Positions 16,242-26,932 of a stretch of 64,000 nt of DNA are shown in pieces. The translations under genes and the position numbers were made by a program. Positions within the stretch are counted from its first letter, which is position 1. Every line of letters begins with the position of its first letter. The stretch comes from Sulfuriferula sp. (GTDB taxonomy: Bacteria > Pseudomonadota > Gammaproteobacteria > Burkholderiales > Sulfuriferulaceae): contig JABFSE010000004.1 of NCBI GenBank assembly GCA_013140765.1, positions 1 to 64,000 of the forward strand, read 5' to 3'. The notes under the pieces are model-generated. The model was given only the letters and a program-made list of their open reading frames with translations. It did not search any database and was not told the DNA's origin.

Positions 16242-17957
16242 ATGATGAACCGCCGCGAATTTTTACAATTACTAGCTGTTGCCGCCGCATCAGGCATGGC
16301 TATAGATAGCAAACAAGTGTTGGCTGGCAATGCACCCAGTGAGTTTTATGACGTGCCTGCTTATGGCAACGTCTCGCTCATGCACATGACCGACTGCCAC
16401 GCCCAATTGCTACCCATTTATTTCCGCGAACCCAACGTCAATATCGGCGTAGGTGGCGCAGTGGGGCAGCCACCGCATTTAGTCGGTGAGTATTTGTTAA
16501 AACATTACGGCATACGTCCTGGCACGCGTGAAGCCTACGCATTTACTTATTTAGACTTCCAAGCCGCCGCACGCACTTACGGTAAAGTCGGTGGCTTTGC
16601 TCACCTTAAAACATTAGTGGACAAAGTCCGCGCATCACGTCCTGGTTCATTATTATTAGATGGCGGCGATACTTGGCAAGGTTCAGCAACGTCACTGTGG
16701 ACGAACGCGCAAGACATGGTCGATGCTTGCAAACTACTAGGCGTGAACGTGATGACGGGGCATTGGGAATTCACCTACGGCGCAGAGCGGGTCAAACAAA
16801 TCGTCAATAATGATTTCAAAGACAGCATAGATTTCGTCGCGCAGAATGTGACCACCAATGACTTTGGCGACCAAGTATTTAAGCCCTACACCATGAAAGT
16901 GATTAACGGCGTACAAGTCGCGATTATTGGTCAGGCTTTCCCTTACACACCCATTGCCAATCCACGTTACATGGTGCCTGATTGGACTTTCGGCATACAA
17001 GATGAAAACATGCAAAAGGTAGTCGATGAAACCCGTGCCAAAGGCGCACAGGTGGTCGTATTGCTGTCTCATAACGGCATGGACGTGGACATCAAAATGG
17101 CCAGCCGTGTCACAGGTATAGATGCCATACTCGGCGGACACACCCACGATGGCGTGCCCCAGCCTTACCAAGTCAAAAACGCAAAAGGTATCACACTGGT
17201 CACCAATGCAGGCTCTAATGGTAAATTCCTCGGGGTCATGGACTTTGACGTGCGCAACGGCAAAATCGCTGGCTGGAAATATCGCCTCTTGCCCGTCTTC
17301 TCCAACCTGATTGCACCTGATGCAAAAATGGCTAAATTCATCGACAATGTACGCGCACCTTTCATCGCCAAATTAGATGAAAAACTCGCTATTACCGAAG
17401 ATGTGCTTTATCGTCGCGGCAATTTCAACGGTACATTTGACCAACTCATACTTGACGCGCTAATGGCTGTTAAAGGCGCGGATGCCGCATTCTCACCAGG
17501 CTTCCGTTGGGGAACCAGTTTGTTGGCAGGCGATACCATTACGATGGATAAACTAATGGATCAGACTGCAATAACCTACCCATCAACCAGCCTCACAGAA
17601 ATGACAGGCGCGACCATCAAAACCATCATGGAAGATGTCTGCGATAACTTATTCAACAGTGATCCATACTACCAACAAGGTGGCGATATGGTGCGCGTAG
17701 GCGGCATACAATACACCGTCCACCCAAATAACAAAATCGGCAATCGTATCAGCAACATGATGCTTAAAGGCAAGCCTATTGATGCCAGCCGCAAGTACAA
17801 AGTGGCAGGCTGGGCTCCTGTAGCCGAAGGCGCAACAGGCGTGCCGATTTGGGATGTCGTCGCAACCTACTTACGCGACATTAAAGTCGTCAAGCCACGC
17901 CCGCTCAACATGCCAAAAGTCATGGGCATAGGCAACAACCCTGGTTATGTCGTCTAA
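16242..17957 (+). CDS. soxB: Thiosulfohydrolase SoxB
   Basis: A 571-residue periplasmic dimanganese hydrolase that releases sulfate from the SoxY-bound sulfane sulfonate. It has a twin-arginine signal (NRREFLQLLAVAAASGMA). Metallophosphoesterase motifs: HMTDCHAQ (about residue 48), LDGGDTWQGSATS, GHWEFTYG (in place of the GNHEFD found in 5'-nucleotidases, as is normal for SoxB), LLSHNGMDVD and GGHTHDG. It lies 165 bases after soxA beyond a terminator. No soxCD genes follow, so complete oxidation on SoxY would need other enzymes (for example Dsr or Hdr-type systems) outside this window. Confidence 0.96.
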   Translation: MMNRREFLQLLAVAAASGMAIDSKQVLAGNAPSEFYDVPAYGNVSLMHMTDCHAQLLPIYFREPNVNIGVGGAVGQPPHLVGEYLLKHYGIRPGTREAYAFTYLDFQAAARTYGKVGGFAHLKTLVDKVRASRPGSLLLDGGDTWQGSATSLWTNAQDMVDACKLLGVNVMTGHWEFTYGAERVKQIVNNDFKDSIDFVAQNVTTNDFGDQVFKPYTMKVINGVQVAIIGQAFPYTPIANPRYMVPDWTFGIQDENMQKVVDETRAKGAQVVVLLSHNGMDVDIKMASRVTGIDAILGGHTHDGVPQPYQVKNAKGITLVTNAGSNGKFLGVMDFDVRNGKIAGWKYRLLPVFSNLIAPDAKMAKFIDNVRAPFIAKLDEKLAITEDVLYRRGNFNGTFDQLILDALMAVKGADAAFSPGFRWGTSLLAGDTITMDKLMDQTAITYPSTSLTEMTGATIKTIMEDVCDNLFNSDPYYQQGGDMVRVGGIQYTVHPNNKIGNRISNMMLKGKPIDASRKYKVAGWAPVAEGATGVPIWDVVATYLRDIKVVKPRPLNMPKVMGIGNNPGYVV

Positions 17958-17981
17958 TTAAGCCAGTCCTCAGTGATTGCA

Positions 17982-18011
17982 AGCGCCACCTGACAGGGTG
18001 GCGCTTTTTTT
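17982..18011 (+). terminator. Terminator after soxB
   Basis: AGCGCCACC and GGTGGCGCT form a nine-base perfect stem with a six-base loop and a following run of Ts. Confidence 0.9.
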
Positions 18012-18074
18012 GTGATGAATTTATTGCGTTTACCAGCTAAAATACAGCTTATTCTGTTTACCTAGCCTATCATC

Positions 18075-20684
18075 ATGAAAAGTAGTGAAATTCGTCAACG
18101 CTTCCTCGATTTTTTTGCCCGCCACGGTCACACGCCTGTCGCCTCCAGTCAGCTCATCCCTGGCAACGACCCTACCCTATTATTCACCAATGCAGGCATG
18201 GTGCAATTCAAGGATGTATTTTTAGGACGCGAACAACGCCCCTACGTCCGCGCCGCCAGCTCACAACGCTGTGTACGCGCAGGCGGAAAACACAATGATT
18301 TAGAAAACGTAGGCTACACAGCACGTCACCACACCTTCTTTGAAATGCTGGGCAATTTCAGCTTTGGCGATTACTTCAAGCGCGACGCAATACAATTTGC
18401 CTGGGAATTCCTCACCACTGAACTCAACATCCCCGCCGAAAAACTCTGGGTGACGGTTTACCATACCGATGACGAAGCCCACGCTATCTGGACAACCGAA
18501 ATGGGCATTCCTGCCGAACGCGTCATACGCATAGGAGACAAAGCCAGCGGCGGGTCGGATAATTTCTGGCAAATGGGTGATACAGGTCCATGCGGTCCCT
18601 GTACTGAAATTTTCTATGACCACGGCGCAGAGGTCGCAGGTGGTCCACCAGGTTCAGCCAATGAAGACGGCGACCGCTACATAGAAATCTGGAATCTGGT
18701 CTTCATGCAGTTTAACCGTGATGAAACAGGTACGCTCAATCCCTTACCCAAACCGTCAGTCGATACGGGCATGGGCTTGGAACGGATTTCTGCCGTCATG
18801 CAGCACGTACACAGCAATTATGAAATAGACTTATTCCAAGTCTTAATCCATGCCGCCGCCCGCGTGACTAACACCAGCGATTTAACTAATAACTCACTTA
18901 AAGTCATTGCAGATCACATTCGTGCCTGCTCGTTCTTAATCACCGACGGCGTGATTCCTAGCAATGAAGGACGCGGCTACGTCCTGCGCCGCGTTATTCG
19001 CCGCGCTATTCGTCATGGTTACAAACTGGGGCAAAAATCGGCGTTTTTCCACCTCATCGTCGCAGATTTAGCGCAAGTCATGGGCGCGGCGTATCCAGAA
19101 TTAGTCGCCGCACAAGCCCGTGTCACACAAGTATTAAAGCAAGAAGAAGAACGTTTCGCCGAAACCTTAGAAAACGGCATGGCAATACTAGACTTAGCCG
19201 CACCCGCAGGGTGCACCATGCTAGATGGTGACACCGCATTCAAACTCTATGACACTTACGGCTTTCCGTTAGACCTTACCGCCGATGTCGGACGCGAGCG
19301 CGGCTTTGAAGTCGATGTGGCAGGCTTTGAGAACGCCATGGCAGCACAACGCACCCGCGCCCGCGCCGCCAGCAAATTCACCATGACTAGCGGCTTGAGT
19401 TACGATGGCAAAACGACTGAGTTCCAAGGCTATAGCCAATTAACTAGCGTTGCTAAAGTGCTCGCCATTTACCAAGATGGCGCATCAGTTACCAGCATCA
19501 ACGCAGGCGCAACTGCCCTCATCGTGCTTGACTGCACACCATTTTATGCAGAATCAGGTGGGCAAGCGGGTGATCAAGGTGAATTAACAGCGGGAGGCAT
19601 CTGCTTTACCGTAGCAGACACCCAAAAAATCATGCCTGACGTGTTTGGGCATAGCGGCACATTATCACTGGGCACGCTATCGGTAGGCGACGCTATTACC
19701 GCCACCGTCAATGCAGAAATGCGCGGGCGTACTGCGCGCAACCATTCAGTCACGCACTTATTACACGCGGCATTACGCGCCATATTAGGCACACACGTTA
19801 GCCAAAAAGGCTCATTAGTTGACGCAACTAAAACTCGCTTTGACTTTGCCCATGACGAAGCCGTCACATTAGCGCAAATCCAGCAAATTGAAGCCTTGGT
19901 CAATCAAGAAATCCGTAGTAACCACGTCGTAGAAACGCAAATCATGTCACACGAAGCCGCGATTAAGCGCGGTGCAATGGCATTATTTGGCGAAAAATAC
20001 GGTGATGAAGTGCGCGTGCTCAGTATGGGTGAATTTTCTACCGAATTATGCGGCGGTACGCACGTTGCCCGCACTGGCGATATAGGTTTATTCAAAATCA
20101 CCACAGAATCAGGTGTCGCCGCAGGCGTGCGCCGTATCGAAGCCATCACAGGTGCGCTCGCATTAAGCTACACGCAGGCACAACAACAGCAAATTTACGA
20201 TGTCGCCAGCCTGCTCAAAACCCCACAACACGAATTGCAAAACAAAGTCACATTAGTGTTAGAGCACAGCAAAACACTGGAAAAAGAACTAGACCGCCTC
20301 AAAGCTAAACTTGCCGCCCAGCAAGGCGACAGCTTAATTGAATCAGCCGTTAAAATTGGCGATCTCAATGTGCTCGCCGCACAATTAGAAGGTGCAGACA
20401 ACAAAACTTTGCGTGAAACGCTAGACAAGCTCAAAGACAAACTCGCCCCCTGCGCTATCGTTCTCGGTAGTGCCGTTGACGGCAAAGTCAATCTCATCGC
20501 AGGTGTCAGCGCAGACTACACCAGCCGCATCAAAGCAGGGGAGTTAGTCAACTTTGTCGCGTTACAAGTCGATGGCAAAGGCGGCGGCAGAGCCGACATG
20601 GCGCAAGCAGGCGGACTTACCCCGACAAAACTACCAAGCGCATTAAATTCTGTGGCACAATGGGTAACACAAAAAATAAATTAA
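18075..20684 (+). CDS. alaS: Alanyl-tRNA synthetase
   Basis: An 869-residue class II synthetase that charges tRNA-Ala. The N-terminal catalytic core shows [16 protein letters not shown] and [15 protein letters not shown]. The editing domain carries [11 protein letters not shown] (zinc/His motif) and [13 protein letters not shown]. The C-terminal domain ends with a glycine-rich [15 protein letters not shown] segment. Length agrees with bacterial AlaRS. It stands alone after the soxB terminator. Confidence 0.97.
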   Translation: MKSSEIRQRFLDFFARHGHTPVASSQLIPGNDPTLLFTNAGMVQFKDVFLGREQRPYVRAASSQRCVRAGGKHNDLENVGYTARHHTFFEMLGNFSFGDYFKRDAIQFAWEFLTTELNIPAEKLWVTVYHTDDEAHAIWTTEMGIPAERVIRIGDKASGGSDNFWQMGDTGPCGPCTEIFYDHGAEVAGGPPGSANEDGDRYIEIWNLVFMQFNRDETGTLNPLPKPSVDTGMGLERISAVMQHVHSNYEIDLFQVLIHAAARVTNTSDLTNNSLKVIADHIRACSFLITDGVIPSNEGRGYVLRRVIRRAIRHGYKLGQKSAFFHLIVADLAQVMGAAYPELVAAQARVTQVLKQEEERFAETLENGMAILDLAAPAGCTMLDGDTAFKLYDTYGFPLDLTADVGRERGFEVDVAGFENAMAAQRTRARAASKFTMTSGLSYDGKTTEFQGYSQLTSVAKVLAIYQDGASVTSINAGATALIVLDCTPFYAESGGQAGDQGELTAGGICFTVADTQKIMPDVFGHSGTLSLGTLSVGDAITATVNAEMRGRTARNHSVTHLLHAALRAILGTHVSQKGSLVDATKTRFDFAHDEAVTLAQIQQIEALVNQEIRSNHVVETQIMSHEAAIKRGAMALFGEKYGDEVRVLSMGEFSTELCGGTHVARTGDIGLFKITTESGVAAGVRRIEAITGALALSYTQAQQQQIYDVASLLKTPQHELQNKVTLVLEHSKTLEKELDRLKAKLAAQQGDSLIESAVKIGDLNVLAAQLEGADNKTLRETLDKLKDKLAPCAIVLGSAVDGKVNLIAGVSADYTSRIKAGELVNFVALQVDGKGGGRADMAQAGGLTPTKLPSALNSVAQWVTQKIN

Positions 20685-20764
20685 AATGCCATAATTTGGT
20701 GGGCGAAATACACAGTCGGCTGGCTCACCAATGGATAATAAAATACAGGAGCGACAGCAGCACG

Positions 20765-22420
20765 ATGTTGAATATATTCAATCTTTTTGACAAGGTAAAA
20801 TCCTCTGCCGACCCGCTCACTAACCGTAAAACAGTGACGCGCTGGTTAGCTGAGTTACCTAATACAGATGCCGCCGTCGCTCATACTGAAATATCCAATG
20901 CTTTAATTCGCCTACGCAATCAAGACGTGAACCATCATCCTGACAGTTTGGATGTGTTAATGGCATTAGATGAATACGCGCAAGGGTTACAAAATACGCT
21001 ATGTAAACAGTATGTTCGTAACACGCATATGTCCACAGCAATAGAATCTAAGCTATGGCAAGCCATTTATGCTTATTACCATGAAGTGATTTTGGGTTAC
21101 GAGTATCACATCAATGCTATCACCAGCAATCCTAACCTTGCTAAACTACTACCCTACTTACCCGTTATCAATTTACGCGCCTTACACAATCTAGGCAATT
21201 TATTCAAATGGCGCTTCTTTCATTACGAACAACCAGACGCACATCTCTGGCAGATGCTACATAAACTATATCAAACGGCTATCGCGCATCACTACGATAA
21301 CCAAACATGTATGCTCTATGCTGATGTTAGCTCCCTATGCAGTGCCCAATATGTACGCGCATTGCTGTTAACGCAGATACACCCTAGTGCCCTCGCCGCA
21401 AGACAAGTGGAAATAGCAGATCAATGGTTACAAAAGTGGGTACATCTAGTTAAACTGGAACAACACCCAAAATTTGCGCAACATCACTTTTATGTGGATA
21501 CAAAGCAAGCATCAGGTGCGATGCCCGTACTTGACCAAAGCTATGCAGCTGATTTGTTATGCTGGGATGCCGCACTTCTATTGGGACAACTGCGCCGAAC
21601 CAAAGAAGAAAAACAAAGCACCACAGACGCGCACACCAACCTGCCTGAATACATCAAAACACTGGACTATCTGGAACTGCAGTGGGATCCCATCAACTTA
21701 GGGAAATTACGCAAAAGTCCACGTATTCCAGTTAAAAAAATACTCAATGTCGTGCATGGTTTTAACAAAATATGCACCGTAGTCAAAGACACTGAAGAAG
21801 ATAGCGAGCAAGTATTAGAATACGATCCAGATATAAAATATGCTGAAATGGTGGACATACAGCTCTACGGCTTTGTCACTGAAGCAACTAGAAATCGCCA
21901 GCACTTAAACTCTCCGCAACCCAGCACAGTAGAAGTTGCCTGCGAAAACTGGGGGGTAGAGGACGAAAGCCTAGAAGGATACCGCACTCGCGTTCCCTCC
22001 AGTAAAAATGACTGGTTACGCCTCAGCCGACTGGTTGCGGTCAAAACCGAAACTGACAAACAGTGGAAACTAGCTACCGTCAGACGTTTATTTCGCGCAC
22101 CCGCTGCAGGCACGCACGCTGGTATGGAAATTATTGCGCATAAACCCATGGTATTGATGTTACATACTGCCAACACCAAGGTCACGCCGCAGCTTGCACT
22201 AGCAGGCGACGCAAACACCATCAACGCCGACCTACCCATTCCTGTGCTGATGACTAACAGCATCATCAATGGTCAATGCAATGTGATTATTGATGGTGCA
22301 CAGTACGCAGGCAACCGTACTTTCAAAGTCACTATCGGCAATGAAACACACCTAGTTAAATTAGCGCATGTTTTGGAAAAAGGCGATACTTGGTTACATG
22401 TGCAGGCCATAATAAGCTAA
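20765..22420 (+). CDS. Large conserved-type hypothetical protein, possible PilZ-like C-terminus
   Basis: The start at 20765 (MLNIFNLFDKVKSSADPLTNRKTVTRWLAELP) is more plausible than the earlier in-frame ATG inside alaS; it gives 551 residues. No signal peptide or membrane helices are seen. The N-terminal two thirds look helical. The C-terminal third has WGVEDESLEGYRTRV and WLRLSRLVAVKTE..WKLATVRRL, a layout I associate with PilZ-like domains of betaproteobacterial cyclic-di-GMP proteins, but without a clear RxxxR motif. It faces the DUF1631 gene convergently with 42 bases between stops. I do not assign a function; a link to cyclic-di-GMP signalling is a hypothesis. Confidence 0.6.
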   Translation: MLNIFNLFDKVKSSADPLTNRKTVTRWLAELPNTDAAVAHTEISNALIRLRNQDVNHHPDSLDVLMALDEYAQGLQNTLCKQYVRNTHMSTAIESKLWQAIYAYYHEVILGYEYHINAITSNPNLAKLLPYLPVINLRALHNLGNLFKWRFFHYEQPDAHLWQMLHKLYQTAIAHHYDNQTCMLYADVSSLCSAQYVRALLLTQIHPSALAARQVEIADQWLQKWVHLVKLEQHPKFAQHHFYVDTKQASGAMPVLDQSYAADLLCWDAALLLGQLRRTKEEKQSTTDAHTNLPEYIKTLDYLELQWDPINLGKLRKSPRIPVKKILNVVHGFNKICTVVKDTEEDSEQVLEYDPDIKYAEMVDIQLYGFVTEATRNRQHLNSPQPSTVEVACENWGVEDESLEGYRTRVPSSKNDWLRLSRLVAVKTETDKQWKLATVRRLFRAPAAGTHAGMEIIAHKPMVLMLHTANTKVTPQLALAGDANTINADLPIPVLMTNSIINGQCNVIIDGAQYAGNRTFKVTIGNETHLVKLAHVLEKGDTWLHVQAIIS

Positions 22421-22462
22421 GGTCACGGCATAAATCGCGACTTTGCGCCACAATACCTAGCT

Positions 22463-24802
22463 TCAACCCCGTCCTTGTAGCTTGCCTATCAGTCGTTCAA
22501 CAGCACGTTCCGTCAATGAGCTAGACTTAATCACCCGCGCTTCACCCGCGCGCAAACGTGCGGCGAGTCGTGGTAAAGCAATCGTCATCGCGTCCAGACC
22601 TTGGTTATTAGTAAACAGATACATGCCGCGTAAGCCGCTGACCCAAGATAAGCGTACTTGGCGCGTACTCCCGTCAGGACGATCAAATGCCAGCCACTCG
22701 CCTTTTTTCAAGCAACGCGCTTGCTCAGTATATTCATCATCTATGTTCTCATCCGTTTCAGTCTCAAACGACGAGGACGAGGGCGCGGCTACGACTAGCA
22801 TATCGTCCAGATTTTCTACCGCATTATCTAACGCCAACATTTCTGGCAATACATCAGGCACATCAACTTGCGTCGCCTCAATTGCCTTCGCCATTTCGAC
22901 ATCGTTTAACGCAACCACCGATGCTTGCAAACCTGCTTTGACCGCAACAGCATGGCAAGCCACCAAACCTGCAAAAATAGCATCACGGCGTACACTGTCA
23001 ATATCTAAACGCTGTAAACCATCACGTAATTGATTAAGCAACGTAGGTAACATCGCCACCAATTTTAATCTATCCTCATTATTGAGCTTAGGCATGACGC
23101 TCCAAATCAGGTTTTGCATCGTCTGCACAGCTTGTTGCCAAGCCTCGCCTAATTCAGATGCCTGCATATACACCTGCATCAGCACTTGTTGCCATATCGT
23201 TTGCACAAACTCTCGCACCACCTCAGGTAAGGTCGTATAGCTTGCTAACGCATTATTGATTTCATCTTGCACGACAGCTTGTGCTAATTGTGCACGCTCT
23301 GCGTTCTCAATAATGTGCGCTGTTTCTGCGACAGCAGATTCTGCGTCGGCTTCATGCGTAGTGACAAAATCGTGTAAATCCAGTAACAAGTGCTCAAACA
23401 CAGTCGCATCATCGGTAAAATCATTCAGCACAGCCGACACAATAGTGTTAATTTGCGCATACAGTGCCGCGTTATATTCACCTTGATTATGCCAACCTAC
23501 CGACACGCGTGCGATTTCATCCAGCAAGCGTCGCGCAGGATGTGACTTTTTGGAAAAAAACTGCTTATCCAACATTGCCACTTTGAGTACAGGAATTTGC
23601 AAACGCCCTATCAAGGCTTTCAATTCAGCAGGGATATGCTCATCATCAAACACATAATCAAACAACATTGCGACTATATCTATAGTCAAACTATCAGCCT
23701 GATTATCTACTTGCACCAAGCCCGCATCACGCATATCACGCAACACATTGCTCGTTCCTGCCTGTATTAACGCAGGGTCAAAATCCGCATTAACCATCCC
23801 CGTATATTGCCCGCGCTGCAGGCTAGTTAAGGTTGCAATTTGCGCACCCAGTGCAATAGGCTCACCATGCGACATGGCTGTGGGCACACCACCCACAGGT
23901 GCAAACGCCGCACCTGCCCACCCCTGCCCAGTAGCTTGAGGATGCCCTCCTTGTGCAAATTGCTGACTTAATAACTGTTGCAACAATGCAAAAACATCTA
24001 TGCCACTGCCATCAGCACCTAATGCTTCCCCACCACCAGTACCAACATTATTATTACTACCACCAGCATTATTGCTAGAGGCTACTTGATGCCGTTCACG
24101 CGGTGCAGTTGCGCCTATTTTAATCGTCGGCAACACCCCTTTATCCACAAGATACTGATTTAACTGTTGATAGATAGCGGCAATAGCAGGTACTAAATGT
24201 GCGTCAAAATGTTGCAATAACACTAGGCGCATATTAGGCGTAGCTTCAACCACTTTACATGCTTCTAAAAAAGCATCACAAACTGCCTTAGGTGAAAGTG
24301 GGTTAGTCGCCGATTTATTATGTGCTTGGTTCAACAAAGCCGCCATACGCTGATCTAGCGCGGCCAAGGCTTCAACAGCATTGGCCTGCATACGCGTAGC
24401 CGTTTTGCTCAAAGCCAAGCTCTCTTCAAAAGCCGCTTCGTCAACCAAAGACAAATTCAAATCTACACTGCTCGCTGTCTTCTCCACTTGTGCATCAATT
24501 TGTATTTGTTTATCAAATTGCGTGACAAATTGACTGCGTAAGGCGACCGACAAAGACTCATTGCGATTACGTAATAAGTTTTGCACAGCATAGTATAGAT
24601 TGCGGGTTTCTAATAACGGGGAGCGATCGGCAAAATTCAATAAATCGTCTTCGATTTGACCACGATGCTCGTTCCAGACGCGATCAACCTCAATACAGAG
24701 CTGATCCCTGCATTGATGCAGTATAAGCAAAACCTCAGCCGCGCTTAACACGTTCCGAGATTTATCAAACTGCGACAAATTAACCACATTACGCTGACTC
24801 AT
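22463..24802 (-). CDS. DUF1631 family protein
   Basis: A 779-residue cytoplasmic protein of the DUF1631 family (PF07793), common in beta- and gammaproteobacteria. The start at 24802 is chosen because GGAGG lies just upstream; the track start is an upstream TTG. The middle holds a glycine/asparagine-rich linker (SNNAGGSNNNVGTGGGEALGADGSG, about residues 245-270). The C-terminal region (about 700-765: KKGEWLAFDRPDGSTRQVRLSWVSGLRGMYLFTNNQGLDA) resembles a PilZ-like beta domain. The family is sometimes misnamed thymidine phosphorylase; there is no enzyme signature. Function unknown. Confidence 0.85.
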   Translation of the reverse strand: MSQRNVVNLSQFDKSRNVLSAAEVLLILHQCRDQLCIEVDRVWNEHRGQIEDDLLNFADRSPLLETRNLYYAVQNLLRNRNESLSVALRSQFVTQFDKQIQIDAQVEKTASSVDLNLSLVDEAAFEESLALSKTATRMQANAVEALAALDQRMAALLNQAHNKSATNPLSPKAVCDAFLEACKVVEATPNMRLVLLQHFDAHLVPAIAAIYQQLNQYLVDKGVLPTIKIGATAPRERHQVASSNNAGGSNNNVGTGGGEALGADGSGIDVFALLQQLLSQQFAQGGHPQATGQGWAGAAFAPVGGVPTAMSHGEPIALGAQIATLTSLQRGQYTGMVNADFDPALIQAGTSNVLRDMRDAGLVQVDNQADSLTIDIVAMLFDYVFDDEHIPAELKALIGRLQIPVLKVAMLDKQFFSKKSHPARRLLDEIARVSVGWHNQGEYNAALYAQINTIVSAVLNDFTDDATVFEHLLLDLHDFVTTHEADAESAVAETAHIIENAERAQLAQAVVQDEINNALASYTTLPEVVREFVQTIWQQVLMQVYMQASELGEAWQQAVQTMQNLIWSVMPKLNNEDRLKLVAMLPTLLNQLRDGLQRLDIDSVRRDAIFAGLVACHAVAVKAGLQASVVALNDVEMAKAIEATQVDVPDVLPEMLALDNAVENLDDMLVVAAPSSSSFETETDENIDDEYTEQARCLKKGEWLAFDRPDGSTRQVRLSWVSGLRGMYLFTNNQGLDAMTIALPRLAARLRAGEARVIKSSSLTERAVERLIGKLQGRG

Positions 24803-25026
24803 TAAACACCTCCTCAACCATCATAACAATGGATGAATAGCGATAGGTATCATGGGCAAACCACCCACTTGGCAACCCCACTATCATGGCAAACATGCTT
24901 TAGACTGGTAGTTTTGCGTCCCCACCTTTCGATGAGTTTGCCGTTTACAAATGTTAGGCTTAAAACGAGACAGCCGACATTTTTTCATTGTAGTCCAAAT
25001 TGCGTAAAATAAAAGTGATTTTATGC

Positions 25027-25100
25027 TGGAGCGGGTGATGGGAATCGAACCCACGCTATTTGCTTGGGAAGCAAAAGTTCTGCCATTGAACTACACCCGC
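25027..25100 (-). tRNA. tRNA-Gly (anticodon CCC)
   Basis: The reverse strand reads GCGGGTG TA GTTC ... GAAC, an anticodon stem TTTGC/GCAAA around TTCCCAA, a T arm GTGGGTTCGATTCCCAT and a closing CACCCGC with encoded TCCA. The seven-base anticodon loop gives CCC, which reads GGG glycine codons. All stems pair fully apart from one G-T. Confidence 0.96.
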
Positions 25101-25217
25101 AAGAACACCGATTCTACGTCGGTTTGGCTGATTATTCAACCGTAGATTCAACTACGATTCGTGCGCTACTGGCACTGTGTTAAAATAAACTATTATTTAA
25201 CGCGCACAGAGGCAAAC

Positions 25218-25421
25218 TTGATAGCACTTACTATCAATGGTGTAGCACAACAACTGCACGCATCATCCAATATTGCTGAACTCATTATCGAGCTCCAGCT
25301 CACAGGCAAGCGCGTCGCTATTGAGCGCAACGGCGAAATCGTGCCGCGTAGCCAATTTAACAACACACTACTCACAGTCAACGATACATTAGAAATCGTC
25401 GTCGCTGTAGGCGGCGGTTAA
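25218..25421 (+). CDS. thiS: Thiamine sulfur-carrier protein ThiS
   Basis: A ubiquitin-like sulfur carrier of 67 residues starting at the TTG 25218 ([13 protein letters not shown]), with AGAGG five bases before. The track ORF begins 19 codons too early. The C-terminal GG tail (VVAVGGG) is the site of adenylation and thiocarboxylation, which delivers sulfur for the thiazole ring. It lies 17 bases before thiG, and they act together. No TPP riboswitch sequence is visible upstream. Confidence 0.93.
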   Translation: MIALTINGVAQQLHASSNIAELIIELQLTGKRVAIERNGEIVPRSQFNNTLLTVNDTLEIVVAVGGG

Positions 25422-25438
25422 TTTATACTAGGATAATT

Positions 25439-26221
25439 ATGGACAATCTCATTATTGCAGGCACAACCTACTCGTCTCGCCTCTTAGTTGGCACGGGTAA
25501 ATATAAAGACTTCAACGAAACACGATTAGCCGTCGAGGCCAGCGGCGCGCAAATCGTCACCGTTGCTATACGCCGCACTAATATCGGTCAAGATGCCAGC
25601 CAGCCTAGCTTACTTGATGCCCTACCGCCTAGTCGCTATACCTATTTGCCCAACACCGCAGGTTGCTATACCGCTGACGACGCAGTGCGTACACTACGAT
25701 TAGCACGCGAATTACTCGACGGTCATGACTTAGTCAAACTGGAAGTATTGGGCGACCCAAAAAGCCTCTACCCCAATGTCATCGAAACCATTAAAGCCGC
25801 TGAAACCCTCATCAAAGAAGGTTTCAAAGTCATGGTTTACACCTCTGACGACCCCATCATTGCCAAACAACTGGAAGACATGGGATGCGTGGCAATTATG
25901 CCGCTGGCTTCGTTAATCGGCTCAGGCATGGGCATACTCAACCCGTGGAATCTGCAAATCATCATCAATCAGTCACAAGTCCCTGTCATCGTTGACGCAG
26001 GTGTAGGCACTGCCAGCGATGCGGCAATCGCGATGGAAGTAGGCTGTGCGGGCGTACTCATGAACACCGCTATTGCAGGCGCACAACAGCCTATTTTAAT
26101 GGCCAGCGCAATGAACTTAGCCGTGCAAGCAGGGCGTAGCGCATTTTTGGCGGGGCGTATGCCTAAAAAAATCTACACTGCCAGCCCATCTTCCCCTACC
26201 ACAGGCGTAATAGGCTCTTAA
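25439..26221 (+). CDS. thiG: Thiazole synthase
   Basis: A 260-residue TIM-barrel enzyme that builds the thiazole phosphate of thiamine from deoxyxylulose phosphate, dehydroglycine and the ThiS thiocarboxylate. Motifs: [12 protein letters not shown] (N-terminus), VKLEVLGD (with the Schiff-base lysine), GVLMNTAI and [15 protein letters not shown]. Length normal. It is directly followed by trmB with no gap. Confidence 0.97.
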   Translation: MDNLIIAGTTYSSRLLVGTGKYKDFNETRLAVEASGAQIVTVAIRRTNIGQDASQPSLLDALPPSRYTYLPNTAGCYTADDAVRTLRLARELLDGHDLVKLEVLGDPKSLYPNVIETIKAAETLIKEGFKVMVYTSDDPIIAKQLEDMGCVAIMPLASLIGSGMGILNPWNLQIIINQSQVPVIVDAGVGTASDAAIAMEVGCAGVLMNTAIAGAQQPILMASAMNLAVQAGRSAFLAGRMPKKIYTASPSSPTTGVIGS

Positions 26222-26911
26222 ATGACAGACACCATCAGCCCAGTCGGTCGCCCTATCCGTAGCTTTGTGTTGCGCCAAGGTCGCATGTCCATTGCCCAAC
26301 AGCGTGCTTACGACCAATTGCAATCAGTATATGGCATTACCTATACACCGCAAGCAATAGACTTAAACGCCACCTACCAGCGCAGCGCACCAAAGATACT
26401 TGAAATCGGCTTTGGCATGGGTGACGCTACCGCAACCATTGCGGCGGAACATGCAGAAAACGATTATCTGGGCATAGAAGTACACGGACCTGGCGTGGGT
26501 AGTTTACTCAACCAGATTGAACAGCGTGAATTACACAATTTACGCATCATCCAGCACGACGCAGTAGAAGTCTTGCGTGACATGATACCTGACGCGAGTT
26601 TGGCGGGTGTACACATCTTCTTCCCCGATCCTTGGCACAAAAAACGTCACAATAAACGTCGTCTAATTAAGCCCGAATTTGTCGCGCTTATCAGCCAAAA
26701 ACTCGCACCCAACGGCTATCTGCATTGCGCGACCGACTGGGAAGATTACGCTATCCAGATCTTACAAGTGCTCAGTGACGAACCTACGCTCACCAACACC
26801 GCTACCGATTATGCCCCCCGTCCAGACTACCGCCCGCTAACCAAATTTGAACAGCGCGGCATACGGCTAGGGCATGGTGTGTGGGATATAGTATTCCGCA
26901 AAGTCAGCTAA
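26222..26911 (+). CDS. trmB: tRNA (guanine-N7-)-methyltransferase
   Basis: A 229-residue SAM-dependent enzyme that methylates G46 in tRNA. It shows [14 protein letters not shown] (SAM-binding motif), IEVHGPGVG and the signature [16 protein letters not shown]. The ATG follows the thiG stop immediately. Length is normal for the family. Confidence 0.96.
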   Translation: MTDTISPVGRPIRSFVLRQGRMSIAQQRAYDQLQSVYGITYTPQAIDLNATYQRSAPKILEIGFGMGDATATIAAEHAENDYLGIEVHGPGVGSLLNQIEQRELHNLRIIQHDAVEVLRDMIPDASLAGVHIFFPDPWHKKRHNKRRLIKPEFVALISQKLAPNGYLHCATDWEDYAIQILQVLSDEPTLTNTATDYAPRPDYRPLTKFEQRGIRLGHGVWDIVFRKVS

Positions 26912-26932
26912 ATTCATCCCGTCAACACTGAT

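Noticed and set aside
22482-23033. 183-residue plus-strand ORF
   Set aside because: Antisense to DUF1631 C-terminus.
25101-25217. Possible TPP riboswitch before thiS
   Set aside because: The conserved CUGAGA and related core sequences are not present.
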